Assembly: GCA_023458315.1 (NCBI GenBank)
Contig: JAEXAH010000149.1
Location: 1-5,267, forward strand
Length of the DNA stretch: 5,267 bases
Direction: 5' to 3'
DNA from: Pseudomonadota bacterium
GTDB lineage: Bacteria > Pseudomonadota > Alphaproteobacteria > Rhodospirillales > Magnetospirillaceae
Shown here: positions 1-5,267 of the stretch, in pieces
Layout of the letters: every line of letters begins with the position of its first letter
Position numbering within the stretch: position 1 is the stretch's first letter
The notes under the pieces: model-generated
Database searches by the model: none
Seen by the model: the letters and a program-made list of their open reading frames with translations, nothing else
Told to the model about the DNA's origin: nothing
Position numbers and translations under genes: made by a program

Positions 1-1
1 G

Positions 2-1417
2 CGCCGGTTCGGCCACCGCCGGTTCGGCGGCCTCGGCCGCCAGCGACAGCCAGACATGGGCGGCGCCGTCGTCGCGGGCCACGCCCTGGCCGGTGGCATA
101 CAGGATGCCCAGATTGTAGCAGGCCAGCGCATGGCGCTGGCGGGCGGCGGCCAGGAACAGCCGCACCGCCTCGGCCTCGTCATGGGGCACGCCGTCGCCC
201 GCCAGATGCAGCAGGCCCAGATCGTATTGCGCGTTGGCATCGCCGCCCGCCGCCGCCTTGCGGCACCAGTCCAGGGCGGCGGCGGCATCCTTGCGCACCC
301 CCTGGCCCAATTGGTGCAGCACCGACAGATGGTATTGGGCGCGCGGGTCGCCCGCTTGCGCCGCCGCGCGGAACCATTGCGCCGCCGCCACACTGTCCCT
401 GGGCAACCCCAGCCCGGCCGACAACATCAACCCCAGATTGAACTGCGCGATGGCCAGACCCTGTTCGGCGGCGCGCTGGCAGAAATGGGCGGCCTCGGCC
501 ATGTCGATCTCGGCGCCGCGGCCCTGGCGCAACATGTTGGCAAGGTTGAACTGGGCCTCGGCCTCGCCCTGTTCGGCGGCGCGGCGATAGAATTCAACCG
601 CCCTGGCCTCGTCCCGCTCGACGCCGATGCCGCTTTCGTACAGGGCGCCCAGGGCGAACAGGGCGCCGGAATCGCCCCCCGCCGCCGCCTTGCGGAACCA
701 TTGCGCCGCCACCGCCGGATCGGCGGCACAGCCCCGCCCGGCACGGATCATGTTGCCCAGGTTGAACTGCGCCGCCGCGTCGCCCGCCTGGGCGGCGGCC
801 AGATACCAGCGCAGCGCCTCGGCGTCGCTCTGCTTCACCCCCTGGCCGACATCGTACATCACCGCCAGGGCGTACTGGCCGCGCGGGTCGCCCGCCTGGG
901 CGGCGGCGTTGTACCAGCGCACCGCCCCGGCCGCGTCCTCGGCCACGCCCTCGCCCAGACGCAGGGCGTCGCCCAGCGCCACCTGGGCGCCGGTGTCGCC
1001 CGCCGCCGCCTGCTGGCGCAGACGCCCCAAATCCTCGGCGGGCTGGTCGTCGTACAGCGGATCGGGATCGGGATCGGGGGCGGTCAACGGCAGATCGGCG
1101 CCGCCGTCGCCTTCCGGCGTCTCGGCCGGTTTCAGGGTATCCAGCAGGTCTTCCAGGCTTTGCTGCTGGCGGCGCGGCGACGGCTCGCCGGGGGGCGGCG
1201 TCACGTCCACCCCCTGGGCGGCCAGTTGCGCCAGGGCGCTTCGCGCCTGGGCATGGCCCTGGGCGGCGGCGCGGTTCAGCCACTTCACCGCTTCCTTGAG
1301 ATCGCGCGGCACCTTGGCGCCCAGGCGATAGCATTCACCCAGATTGAACTGCGCCGCCGCATCGCCGGATTCGGCCGACTGACGGAACAGCGCCACCACT
1401 TCCGGTTCGCGCGCCAT
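2..1417 (-). CDS. Sel1-repeat (SLR) protein, 3'-partial
   Basis: The reading frame is open to the window edge and gives 472 residues. ATG 1417 must be at or upstream of every other start, because an in-frame TAA lies at 1426-1424; GGGGTGGG about 9 bases upstream may serve as Shine-Dalgarno. There is no signal peptide or TM helix, so it is probably cytoplasmic. Residues 18-53 form one Sel1 unit (GDAAAQFNLG...AVKWLNRAA), with a degenerate partial unit from 54. Residues 73-128 are a Pro/Asp/Glu-rich linker. From residue 140 nine units follow with an exact 36-residue period (starts 140, 176, 212, 248, 284, 320, 356, 392, 428). The last holds HVWLSLAA, typical of a final unit, and an Ala/Glu/Pro tail follows, so the C-terminus is probably near. 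Sel1 arrays form alpha-solenoids that bind other proteins, so a scaffold or adaptor role is likely. The partner is unknown; the kinase encoded 60 bases upstream is an obvious candidate. Confidence 0.93.
   Translation of the reverse strand, partial: MAREPEVVALFRQSAESGDAAAQFNLGECYRLGAKVPRDLKEAVKWLNRAAAQGHAQARSALAQLAAQGVDVTPPPGEPSPRRQQQSLEDLLDTLKPAETPEGDGGADLPLTAPDPDPDPLYDDQPAEDLGRLRQQAAAGDTGAQVALGDALRLGEGVAEDAAGAVRWYNAAAQAGDPRGQYALAVMYDVGQGVKQSDAEALRWYLAAAQAGDAAAQFNLGNMIRAGRGCAADPAVAAQWFRKAAAGGDSGALFALGALYESGIGVERDEARAVEFYRRAAEQGEAEAQFNLANMLRQGRGAEIDMAEAAHFCQRAAEQGLAIAQFNLGLMLSAGLGLPRDSVAAAQWFRAAAQAGDPRAQYHLSVLHQLGQGVRKDAAAALDWCRKAAAGGDANAQYDLGLLHLAGDGVPHDEAEAVRLFLAAARQRHALACYNLGILYATGQGVARDDGAAHVWLSLAAEAAEPAVAEPA
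29..1000 (-). repeat. Nine tandem 108-bp Sel1 coding units
   Basis: Nine consecutive units, each exactly 36 codons, follow the pattern G-D-x-x-A-Q-(F/Y)-x-L-G, then G-x-G-V, D, A, W, A-A. DNA identity persists between some units at exact multiples of 108 bases. A 19-base match at 368-386 and 692-710 is 324 apart, a 15-base match at 341-355 and 881-895 is 540 apart, and the CCGCCTTGCGG blocks near 258 and 690 are 432 apart. These fit growth by internal duplication, although codon bias in similar residues also contributes. Confidence 0.9.
1059..1076 (+). repeat. Hexamer microrepeat (GGATCG)x3
   Basis: Three perfect copies of GGATCG lie within the linker-coding part of the Sel1 gene. On the coding strand they yield the Asp-Pro run DPDPDP (residues 115-120). 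Being a multiple of three, changes in copy number would lengthen or shorten the linker without a frameshift. Confidence 0.75.
1259..1366 (-). repeat. Isolated N-terminal Sel1 unit
   Basis: Residues 18-53 of the Sel1 protein form one 36-residue unit that begins GDAAAQFNLG, identical over ten residues to the unit at 212. It is separated from the main array by the acidic, proline-rich linker. The next unit (from residue 54, GHAQARSALAQLAAQG) is cut short after about 16 residues. Confidence 0.8.
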
Positions 1418-1477
1418 CGCCTTTTACCCACCCCAGAATAAAACCTTCGTCAAGGATGCCACAGCCACCGGGCAGCG

Positions 1478-3577
1478 TCACGCCCCGCCGGAATCGTCGC
1501 TGCGGGCTTCGCTGGGGCGGAACGGCAAGCGGACGTTGAAGCGGCTGCCGCGCCCCAGGGTCGAGCGCAGATCGATGGTGCCGCCCAGCAGCCAGGCCAG
1601 ACGACGGACGATGGCCAGGCCCAGTCCCAGTCCCTGGCTGCGGTCGCGGGCGGAATTGGCCACCTGGTGGAATTCCTCGAACACCGCGTCCTGATGTTCG
1701 GGGGCGATGCCGATGCCGGTGTCGGCGACCACGATGTCGACGCCGTCGGCACGGCGGCGGCAGCCCAGCAGGATGCGGCCGGACGGCGTGTAGCGCAGGG
1801 CGTTTTCCAGCAGATTGCGCAACAGGCGTTCCAGCAGCGCCGGGTCGCTGACCACCCTGAGGCCGCTGTTGACCAGCCGGAAGCGCAGGCCCTTCTCGGC
1901 GGCGCGGATGCGGTATTCCTCGGCCAGCCGGGCCAGCAGGGCGCCCAGGTCCACGTCGTCCAGGGCGGGCACCACCACGCCCGCGTCCAGCTTGGACATG
2001 TCCAGCAGGGAATTGAGCAGCAGGCGCAGGCCGTCCAGGGCGTGCTCCATCTGGGTCGTCACCTGCTCCATGGGCGAGCCGACCAGCCGGATCTTCATCA
2101 CCTCGATCAGCAGCAGCAGCGACTGCACCGGCTGGCGCAAATCGTGGCTGGCGGCGGCCAGGAACTTGGAACGGGCCAGCGAGGCGCGCTCGGCCTCGGC
2201 CTTGGCGTCCAGCGCCTCGTCGCGGGCGGCCTTCAACTGTTCCTCGGCGCTTTTCACCGCCGTGATGTCGATGTTGACGCCAAACGCCCCCAACAGCATC
2301 TCGTCGGGGCCATAGGACACCATGCCGATGCCCGCCAGCCAGCGGGTGACGCCGTTGGCGTCGGTCAGGCGGTATTCCACCCGGTATTCGCGCGACCGGG
2401 TGGTCAGCACCCGCTCGACCTCGGCCACCACCTGGGCGCGGTCCTCGGACGCCAGCAATTCCAGCCAGCCGGTCAGGGTGGTCGGCGGCGGGCCGCCGCC
2501 ATACAGCGCCTCGAGGTCGCCGGACCATTCCAGACGGTCGCTGGCGGCGTCCCAATGCCACGTCACCGCATGGGCGGCGCGCAACGCCACCGCCAGCTTG
2601 TCGGCGTTCTCGCGCGCCTCGCGCTCCAGCCGGTCCTGGCGGCGCAACACGAAGGTCGCCAGCACGCCGCCCACCGTCACCAGCACCATGAAGGCCACCG
2701 AGCGGTCGGCATTGGCCCGCCATGCCGCCAGCATGTCGCGGTCGGCCAGCCCGACCGAGGCGTAAAGCGGAAACCGCGACAGCTTGCGGAAGGCGTTGAC
2801 GCGGGCGATGCCGTCCACCGGCGAGGTGCGCTGATAGACGCCCTCGCCCAGCCCGACGGCGAAGGCGCGGTCCACGTCGGGGCTGCCGATGGGCTGGTTG
2901 ATCAATTCTTCCATCATGGGATGGCGGACCATCACCCGATGATCCATGTCACGCAGCGACACCACCGAAGATTGCGGCAGCAGCAGGCTTTGCCAGAACG
3001 GCGACAGGAACTCGATCAGGCCGACATTGGCCACCACCATACCCGCGAAGCGGCCATCGACGCGCAGGCCGCGCGCCACCTGGATGCCCCATTTCTTCGA
3101 CACCCGGCCGCGGATCAGTTGCGACACCACCGGGCCGTCGCCGCCACGGTCGCGCAGGGCCAGGAAATAGTCGCGGTCGCCCAGGGTGCCGCCCGGCGCC
3201 GCCCCCACCGAATTGGCCACCACCCGGCCGGTGGCATCGGTCAGGGTCATGGAAACGATGCCGTGGCCGTCCCGTTGCAGGTCGGCCATGGTGGACTGGA
3301 TCATCTCGACCCGGGCGGCATCCAGATTCAGGCCGCCGCGCAATTCGGCGTCGCCCAGCAGCCCCGCCACATGGCGCAGCACCAGATTGGCGCGATCGAA
3401 GGCGGCGGTGGCCTGTTCCTCGACCAGACGGACGTAAGAGGTGGCAAGTTGCGCCGCCTGATGCTCGGCCTGACGGCGCGAGCTCCACAGATCGGCCAGC
3501 ACGTAGCCATCGAAGCTGAGGATGAACACCCACAGCAGCGCGATGTGTCGATAGGCCGCGAACCCCTGTGGCATCAC
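1478..3577 (-). CDS. Membrane sensor histidine kinase (Cache-like sensor, PAS, HisKA, HATPase)
   Basis: This is an inner-membrane two-component sensor kinase of 699 residues. TM helix 1 spans about residues 10-30. An extracytoplasmic sensor (about 31-290) resembles double-Cache folds, with DRDYF at 134-138. TM helix 2 spans about 293-311. A PAS domain (about 332-440) begins near VTWHWDAASDRLEW, and a coiled coil (about 440-468) leads to the HisKA domain. The H-box is SHDLRQP with phospho-acceptor His478. The HATPase has N-box NLLENA (588-593), G1 DTGIGI (619-624), F-box FEEF (633-636) and G2 GLGLGLA (649-655). There is no receiver domain, and no response regulator gene is in the window, so its partner is unknown. 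The ligand cannot be read from sequence. The start is confined to GTG 3577 or the adjacent ATG 3574, because an in-frame TGA lies at 3586-3584; the Shine-Dalgarno is weak for both. It lies 118 bases after minE and 60 bases before the Sel1 gene. Confidence 0.94.
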   Translation of the reverse strand: MMPQGFAAYRHIALLWVFILSFDGYVLADLWSSRRQAEHQAAQLATSYVRLVEEQATAAFDRANLVLRHVAGLLGDAELRGGLNLDAARVEMIQSTMADLQRDGHGIVSMTLTDATGRVVANSVGAAPGGTLGDRDYFLALRDRGGDGPVVSQLIRGRVSKKWGIQVARGLRVDGRFAGMVVANVGLIEFLSPFWQSLLLPQSSVVSLRDMDHRVMVRHPMMEELINQPIGSPDVDRAFAVGLGEGVYQRTSPVDGIARVNAFRKLSRFPLYASVGLADRDMLAAWRANADRSVAFMVLVTVGGVLATFVLRRQDRLEREARENADKLAVALRAAHAVTWHWDAASDRLEWSGDLEALYGGGPPPTTLTGWLELLASEDRAQVVAEVERVLTTRSREYRVEYRLTDANGVTRWLAGIGMVSYGPDEMLLGAFGVNIDITAVKSAEEQLKAARDEALDAKAEAERASLARSKFLAAASHDLRQPVQSLLLLIEVMKIRLVGSPMEQVTTQMEHALDGLRLLLNSLLDMSKLDAGVVVPALDDVDLGALLARLAEEYRIRAAEKGLRFRLVNSGLRVVSDPALLERLLRNLLENALRYTPSGRILLGCRRRADGVDIVVADTGIGIAPEHQDAVFEEFHQVANSARDRSQGLGLGLAIVRRLAWLLGGTIDLRSTLGRGSRFNVRLPFRPSEARSDDSGGA

Positions 3578-3636
3578 CCCTGATCAACCCCCGCGCGCAG
3601 CCCGGCGGACGCCCCCTGGCGGGATCGTCGGCGCCT

Positions 3637-3669
3637 CCCCTGCCGCAACTATCGACCATTGGGCAGGGG
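3637..3669 (-). terminator. Inverted repeat after minE: possible terminator or operator
   Basis: The arms CCCCTGCC (3637-3644) and GGCAGGGG (3662-3669) are perfect 8-bp complements. Inside them CAA (3646-3648) can pair with TTG (3659-3661) past a one-base bulge, leaving a 10-base loop. The RNA hairpin would form 26 bases after the minE stop, where an operon terminator is expected. No U-tract follows on either strand, so intrinsic termination would be atypical. The dyad is also centred at 3653, at the edge of the candidate -10, so a protein-binding operator is an alternative. Confidence 0.45.
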
Positions 3670-3672
3670 GGC

Positions 3673-3678
3673 TGTCAA
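3673..3678 (-). promoter_or_regulatory. Candidate -35 box (TTGACA) of a kinase-gene promoter
   Basis: A perfect TTGACA lies on the minus strand in the gap between minE and the kinase gene. Possible -10 hexamers are GATAGT at 3653-3648 (4 of 6 matches to TATAAT, spacer 19) and TCGATA at 3655-3650 (spacer 17, poor match). Alphaproteobacterial housekeeping promoters depend strongly on the -35, which makes this plausible in spite of the weak -10. A start near 3641 would give a leader of about 65 bases. It would let the kinase be expressed apart from minCDE. No transcript data are available. Confidence 0.4.
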
Positions 3679-3695
3679 GCGGAACGGGGAAACAT

Positions 3696-3965
3696 TCAAC
3701 CGCGACGGGTCGCAACCGGGGCTGGCAGCTCGATATTGACCTCCAGCACCGACAGGTGTTGTTCGCGGTCCAGTTTCACCTGGACGCGATCGTCGTCCAC
3801 CGCCACGTATTTGCGGATGACCTCGATGATCTCGCGTTGAAGCTGGGGCAGGAAATCGGCGCCGGACAATCCGGCCCGTTCATGCGCCAACAGGATTTGC
3901 AGGCGCTCGCGCGCCGCGTCGGCGGATTTCTTCGGGGTGCGCCCGAACAGCGACAGGATGCTCAC
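3696..3965 (-). CDS. minE: Cell division topological specificity factor MinE
   Basis: MinE binds membrane-bound MinD, displaces MinC and stimulates MinD ATPase, producing the pole-to-pole oscillation that leaves midcell free for the Z ring. The 89 residues are close to the 88 of E. coli MinE. Residues 1-9 (MSILSLFGR) form the hydrophobic/basic membrane-targeting start. Residues 17-31 (AARERLQILLAHERA) are the anti-MinCD helix that contacts MinD, matching E. coli IAKERLQIIVAERR. Residues 38-80 are the topological specificity domain, with FLPQLQREIIEVIRKYV and LEVNIELP. The start codon is GTG behind GGAGG, overlapping the minD stop by four bases. It is the last min gene, and a hairpin follows its stop by 26 bases. 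Confidence 0.97.
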   Translation of the reverse strand: MSILSLFGRTPKKSADAARERLQILLAHERAGLSGADFLPQLQREIIEVIRKYVAVDDDRVQVKLDREQHLSVLEVNIELPAPVATRRG

Positions 3966-4774
3966 GCGGTCCTCCGCAGCAGACGGTCGATGATGCCGCG
4001 CTTGGCGGCGCGCGGCACGGTGACGGGCACGTCCTCGCCCAGCAGGCGGGCCACCGCCTCGGCATAGGCGCGGCCGGCGATGGACTTTTCATCCAGGATC
4101 ACCGGTTGGCCCACGTTGGACGCCTGCAACACCGACGGGCATTCCGGGATGATGCCCAGCAGCGGCACCGCCAGGATGTCCTGCACATCCTCGACCTTCA
4201 GCATCTCGCCCTTTTCCACCCGCTCGCCGTCATAGCGGGTCAGCAGCAGGCTTTGCGGCACGTTTTCGCCCAGTTCCGCCTTGCGCGACTTGCTGGTCAG
4301 CAGGCCGATCATGCGGTCGGCGTCGCGCACCGACGACACTTCGGGATTGGACACCACGATGGCTTCGTCGGCGAAGTACATGGCCAGGAAGGCGCCGCGC
4401 TCGATGCCCGCCGGGCTGTCGCAGATGACATAGTCGAAATCGTTGCGCAATTCGCCGATCACCCGCTCGACGCCGTCCTGGGTCAAGGCGTCCTTGTCGC
4501 GGGTCTGCGAGGTCGGCAACACGAACAGATTGTCCAGCCGCTTGTCCTTGATCAGCGCCTGATGCAGCTTGGCGTCGCCGTTGATGACGTTGATGAAGTC
4601 GTACACCACGCGGCGTTCGCAGCCCATGATCAGATCCAGGTTGCGCAGGCCGACGTCGAAATCGATGACGGCGGTCCTGAAGCCCTTGAGGGCCAGTCCG
4701 GCCGACAGCGCCGCCGACGTGGTGGTCTTGCCGACGCCGCCCTTGCCCGATGTGACAACGATGACTTTAGCCAA
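3962..4774 (-). CDS. minD: Septum site-determining ATPase MinD
   Basis: MinD is a ParA/Mrp-type ATPase. Bound to ATP it dimerises, inserts a C-terminal amphipathic helix into the inner membrane and recruits MinC; MinE then triggers hydrolysis and release. At 270 residues it has the same length as E. coli MinD. The deviant Walker A GKGGVGKTT is at residues 10-18, with signature Lys11 and Lys16. Switch I, IDFDVGLRNLDLIMG, contains Asp38 and Asp40. Walker B/switch II, ICDSPAGIE, has Asp119. SQTRDKDALT and NPEVSSVRDADR are also conserved. The C-terminal AAKRGIIDRLLRRTA is a basic amphipathic membrane-targeting helix. The start is TTG, a rare codon, supported by a strong AAGGAG 8 bases upstream. 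The stop overlaps the minE start (GTGA). All key residues are present, so the protein should be active. Confidence 0.99.
   Translation of the reverse strand: MAKVIVVTSGKGGVGKTTTSAALSAGLALKGFRTAVIDFDVGLRNLDLIMGCERRVVYDFINVINGDAKLHQALIKDKRLDNLFVLPTSQTRDKDALTQDGVERVIGELRNDFDYVICDSPAGIERGAFLAMYFADEAIVVSNPEVSSVRDADRMIGLLTSKSRKAELGENVPQSLLLTRYDGERVEKGEMLKVEDVQDILAVPLLGIIPECPSVLQASNVGQPVILDEKSIAGRAYAEAVARLLGEDVPVTVPRAAKRGIIDRLLRRTA
3971..3975 (-). promoter_or_regulatory. Shine-Dalgarno of minE (GGAGG)
   Basis: GGAGG on the minus strand sits 5 bases upstream of the GTG at 3965-3963, inside the last codons of minD. It supports GTG as the minE start and, with the GTGA overlap, coupled translation of MinD and MinE. 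Confidence 0.8.
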
Positions 4775-4782
4775 GGTGGGTT

Positions 4783-4788
4783 CTCCTT
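4783..4788 (-). promoter_or_regulatory. Shine-Dalgarno of minD (AAGGAG)
   Basis: On the minus strand AAGGAG lies 8 bases before a TTG codon at 4774-4772. This spacing, plus the family-typical N-terminus MAKVIVVTSGKGG that follows, fixes TTG as the minD start. The minC stop codon TAA (4789-4787) overlaps the first two bases of the site, so ribosomes finishing minC arrive directly on it. That arrangement favours translational coupling. Confidence 0.85.
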
Positions 4789-5266
4789 ACAGGGGCTCTT
4801 GCAGCAGATTTTCGCCATCCAGCCGGATCTGCGCCGACTTCCCGGCCAGGGCCGGGTCCAATTGCTCGTTGACCATGTAAAGACCGGCGATGGACACCAG
4901 TTCGGCGTCCAGGGCGCGGCAGAAGATGCGCGCCGATTTGTCGCCGCTCATGCCCGCCAGGGCGCGGCCGCGCAGCGGACCGTAGACGTGGATGTGGCCG
5001 TCGGCCAGCAGCTCGGCGCCGTGGCTGACCGGCCCCAGCACGATCAGATCGCCGCGATGGGCATAGACCTGACGGCCCGAACGCACCGGCTCGGAAATGA
5101 TGGTGGTGCCGCCCGCCGCCTTGGCGGGCGCGGTCGAGGCCGCCTTGGCGGCGCCGGGATCGGCGGCGGCGCGCCCGGCCGGGAACGGCGGCAGCCCCAC
5201 CGCCGCCGCCGCCCGGTGCCAGGCGGCGGTGGCGCGCTGCCCCCCCCCCGGATTGATTCCCCCCGC
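4787..5266 (-). CDS. minC: Septum site-determining protein MinC (5'-partial)
   Basis: MinC is the FtsZ-polymer antagonist that MinD brings to the membrane to block Z-ring assembly away from midcell. The visible 159 residues lack the N-terminus, which lies beyond the window. Residues 1-35 are the end of the N-terminal FtsZ-inhibiting domain, including GLPPFPAGR, which matches the GLPILTEGK region of E. coli MinC. Residues 36-58 are an Ala/Pro-rich linker. Residues 61-158 are the C-terminal beta-helix domain for dimerisation and MinD binding, with VRSGRQVYA, DLIV, GAELLADGHIHVYG, LRGRALAG, GD, IFC and AELVSIAG all present as expected. A GTG at 5200-5198 is internal, because the family alignment continues upstream. 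The stop TAA lies 12 bases before minD and inside its Shine-Dalgarno. Two oddities: residues 7-9 are GGG from a ten-base G run where E. coli has VGV, and the RSGQ motif reads RSGR. Confidence 0.96.
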   Translation of the reverse strand, partial: AGGINPGGGQRATAAWHRAAAAVGLPPFPAGRAAADPGAAKAASTAPAKAAGGTTIISEPVRSGRQVYAHRGDLIVLGPVSHGAELLADGHIHVYGPLRGRALAGMSGDKSARIFCRALDAELVSIAGLYMVNEQLDPALAGKSAQIRLDGENLLQEPL

Positions 5267-5267
5267 C

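Noticed and set aside
594..1334. Minus-strand open frame of 246 codons inside the Sel1 gene
   Set aside because: It is an out-of-frame shadow of the repeat array with Arg/Gly/Pro-rich low-complexity product.
56..1441. Plus-strand open frame of 461 codons
   Set aside because: It lies antisense to the Sel1 gene. Its protein repeats with the same 36-residue period and is rich in Arg/Gly/Ala/His, as expected from the complement of a GC-rich repeat gene. The minus-strand frame has clear Sel1 motifs.
1448..1453. TTGACG as a -35 box for a Sel1 gene promoter
   Set aside because: No acceptable -10 hexamer exists at 16-19 bases; that spacing runs into GGGGTGGGTAA just before the start codon. Co-transcription with the kinase is more likely.
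1437..1455. Small hairpin CCTT-AAGG followed by TTTTATT as a terminator after the kinase
   Set aside because: The stem is only four base pairs and would be too unstable for intrinsic termination.
1335..2723. Minus-strand open frame of 462 codons spanning the kinase/Sel1 junction
   Set aside because: It is a different frame over the kinase 3' end and Sel1 5' end. The product is Arg/Gly/Pro-rich without domain features, and both real genes are intact, so it is neither a fusion nor a frameshift remnant.
1667..3583. Plus-strand open frame of 638 codons
   Set aside because: It is antisense to the histidine kinase. The product is His/Gln-rich low-complexity sequence without any recognisable motif, while the minus strand encodes a full set of kinase motifs. 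Its length reflects scarcity of stop codons in GC-rich DNA.
4569..4880. Plus-strand open frame of 103 codons across minD/minC
   Set aside because: It is antisense to well-conserved MinD and MinC coding sequence, with no recognisable product and no Shine-Dalgarno that I can support.
5198..5200. GTG as the true start of minC
   Set aside because: The frame stays open upstream, and the residues there align with the end of the MinC N-terminal domain. Starting here would delete the FtsZ-inhibiting domain.

Overview
The window is compact, very GC-rich, single-strand coding DNA. Five genes lie head to tail on the minus strand, so they read from high to low coordinates. The order is minC (5' end outside the window), minD, minE, a membrane sensor histidine kinase, and a Sel1-repeat protein (3' end outside the window). 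The base composition, dense packing and protein sequences suggest an alphaproteobacterium, plausibly of the Rhodospirillales/Magnetospirillum kind. That placement is an impression from the sequences, not the result of a search.

Region 3696-5267 is the minCDE operon for division-site placement. MinD is a membrane-bound ATPase that recruits MinC, the FtsZ antagonist, to the membrane. MinE displaces MinC and stimulates MinD ATPase so that the inhibitor oscillates away from midcell. The three genes look translationally coupled. The minC stop lies inside the minD Shine-Dalgarno, and minD and minE overlap in a GTGA. minD starts with TTG and minE with GTG, each behind a strong Shine-Dalgarno. The last bases of the window (5' part of the visible minC) hold a run of ten C and an odd Gly-Gly-Gly stretch where MinC is normally conserved, so base calls there may be wrong.

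Region 3578-3695 is a 118-bp gap after minE. It contains a perfect 8-bp inverted repeat that could end the min transcript. It also holds a perfect TTGACA -35-like box with a weaker -10, which could start transcription of the kinase. The inverted repeat is centred on the candidate -10, so it may instead be an operator.

Region 1478-3577 encodes a 699-residue kinase: TM, extracytoplasmic Cache-like sensor, TM, PAS, coiled coil, HisKA, HATPase. It has no receiver domain and no response regulator is in view. Sixty bases later (1417 to the window edge) a cytoplasmic Sel1-repeat protein begins. It has one isolated Sel1 unit, a Pro/Asp-rich linker, and then nine exact tandem 36-residue units. The kinase and Sel1 protein may be co-transcribed and work together as a sensor plus scaffold, possibly linked to polarity or division because of the min genes; this is inference only.

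I see no RNA genes, mobile elements or CRISPR arrays, and no gene-free stretch longer than 118 bp. Long plus-strand reading frames exist but are antisense shadows of the real genes.
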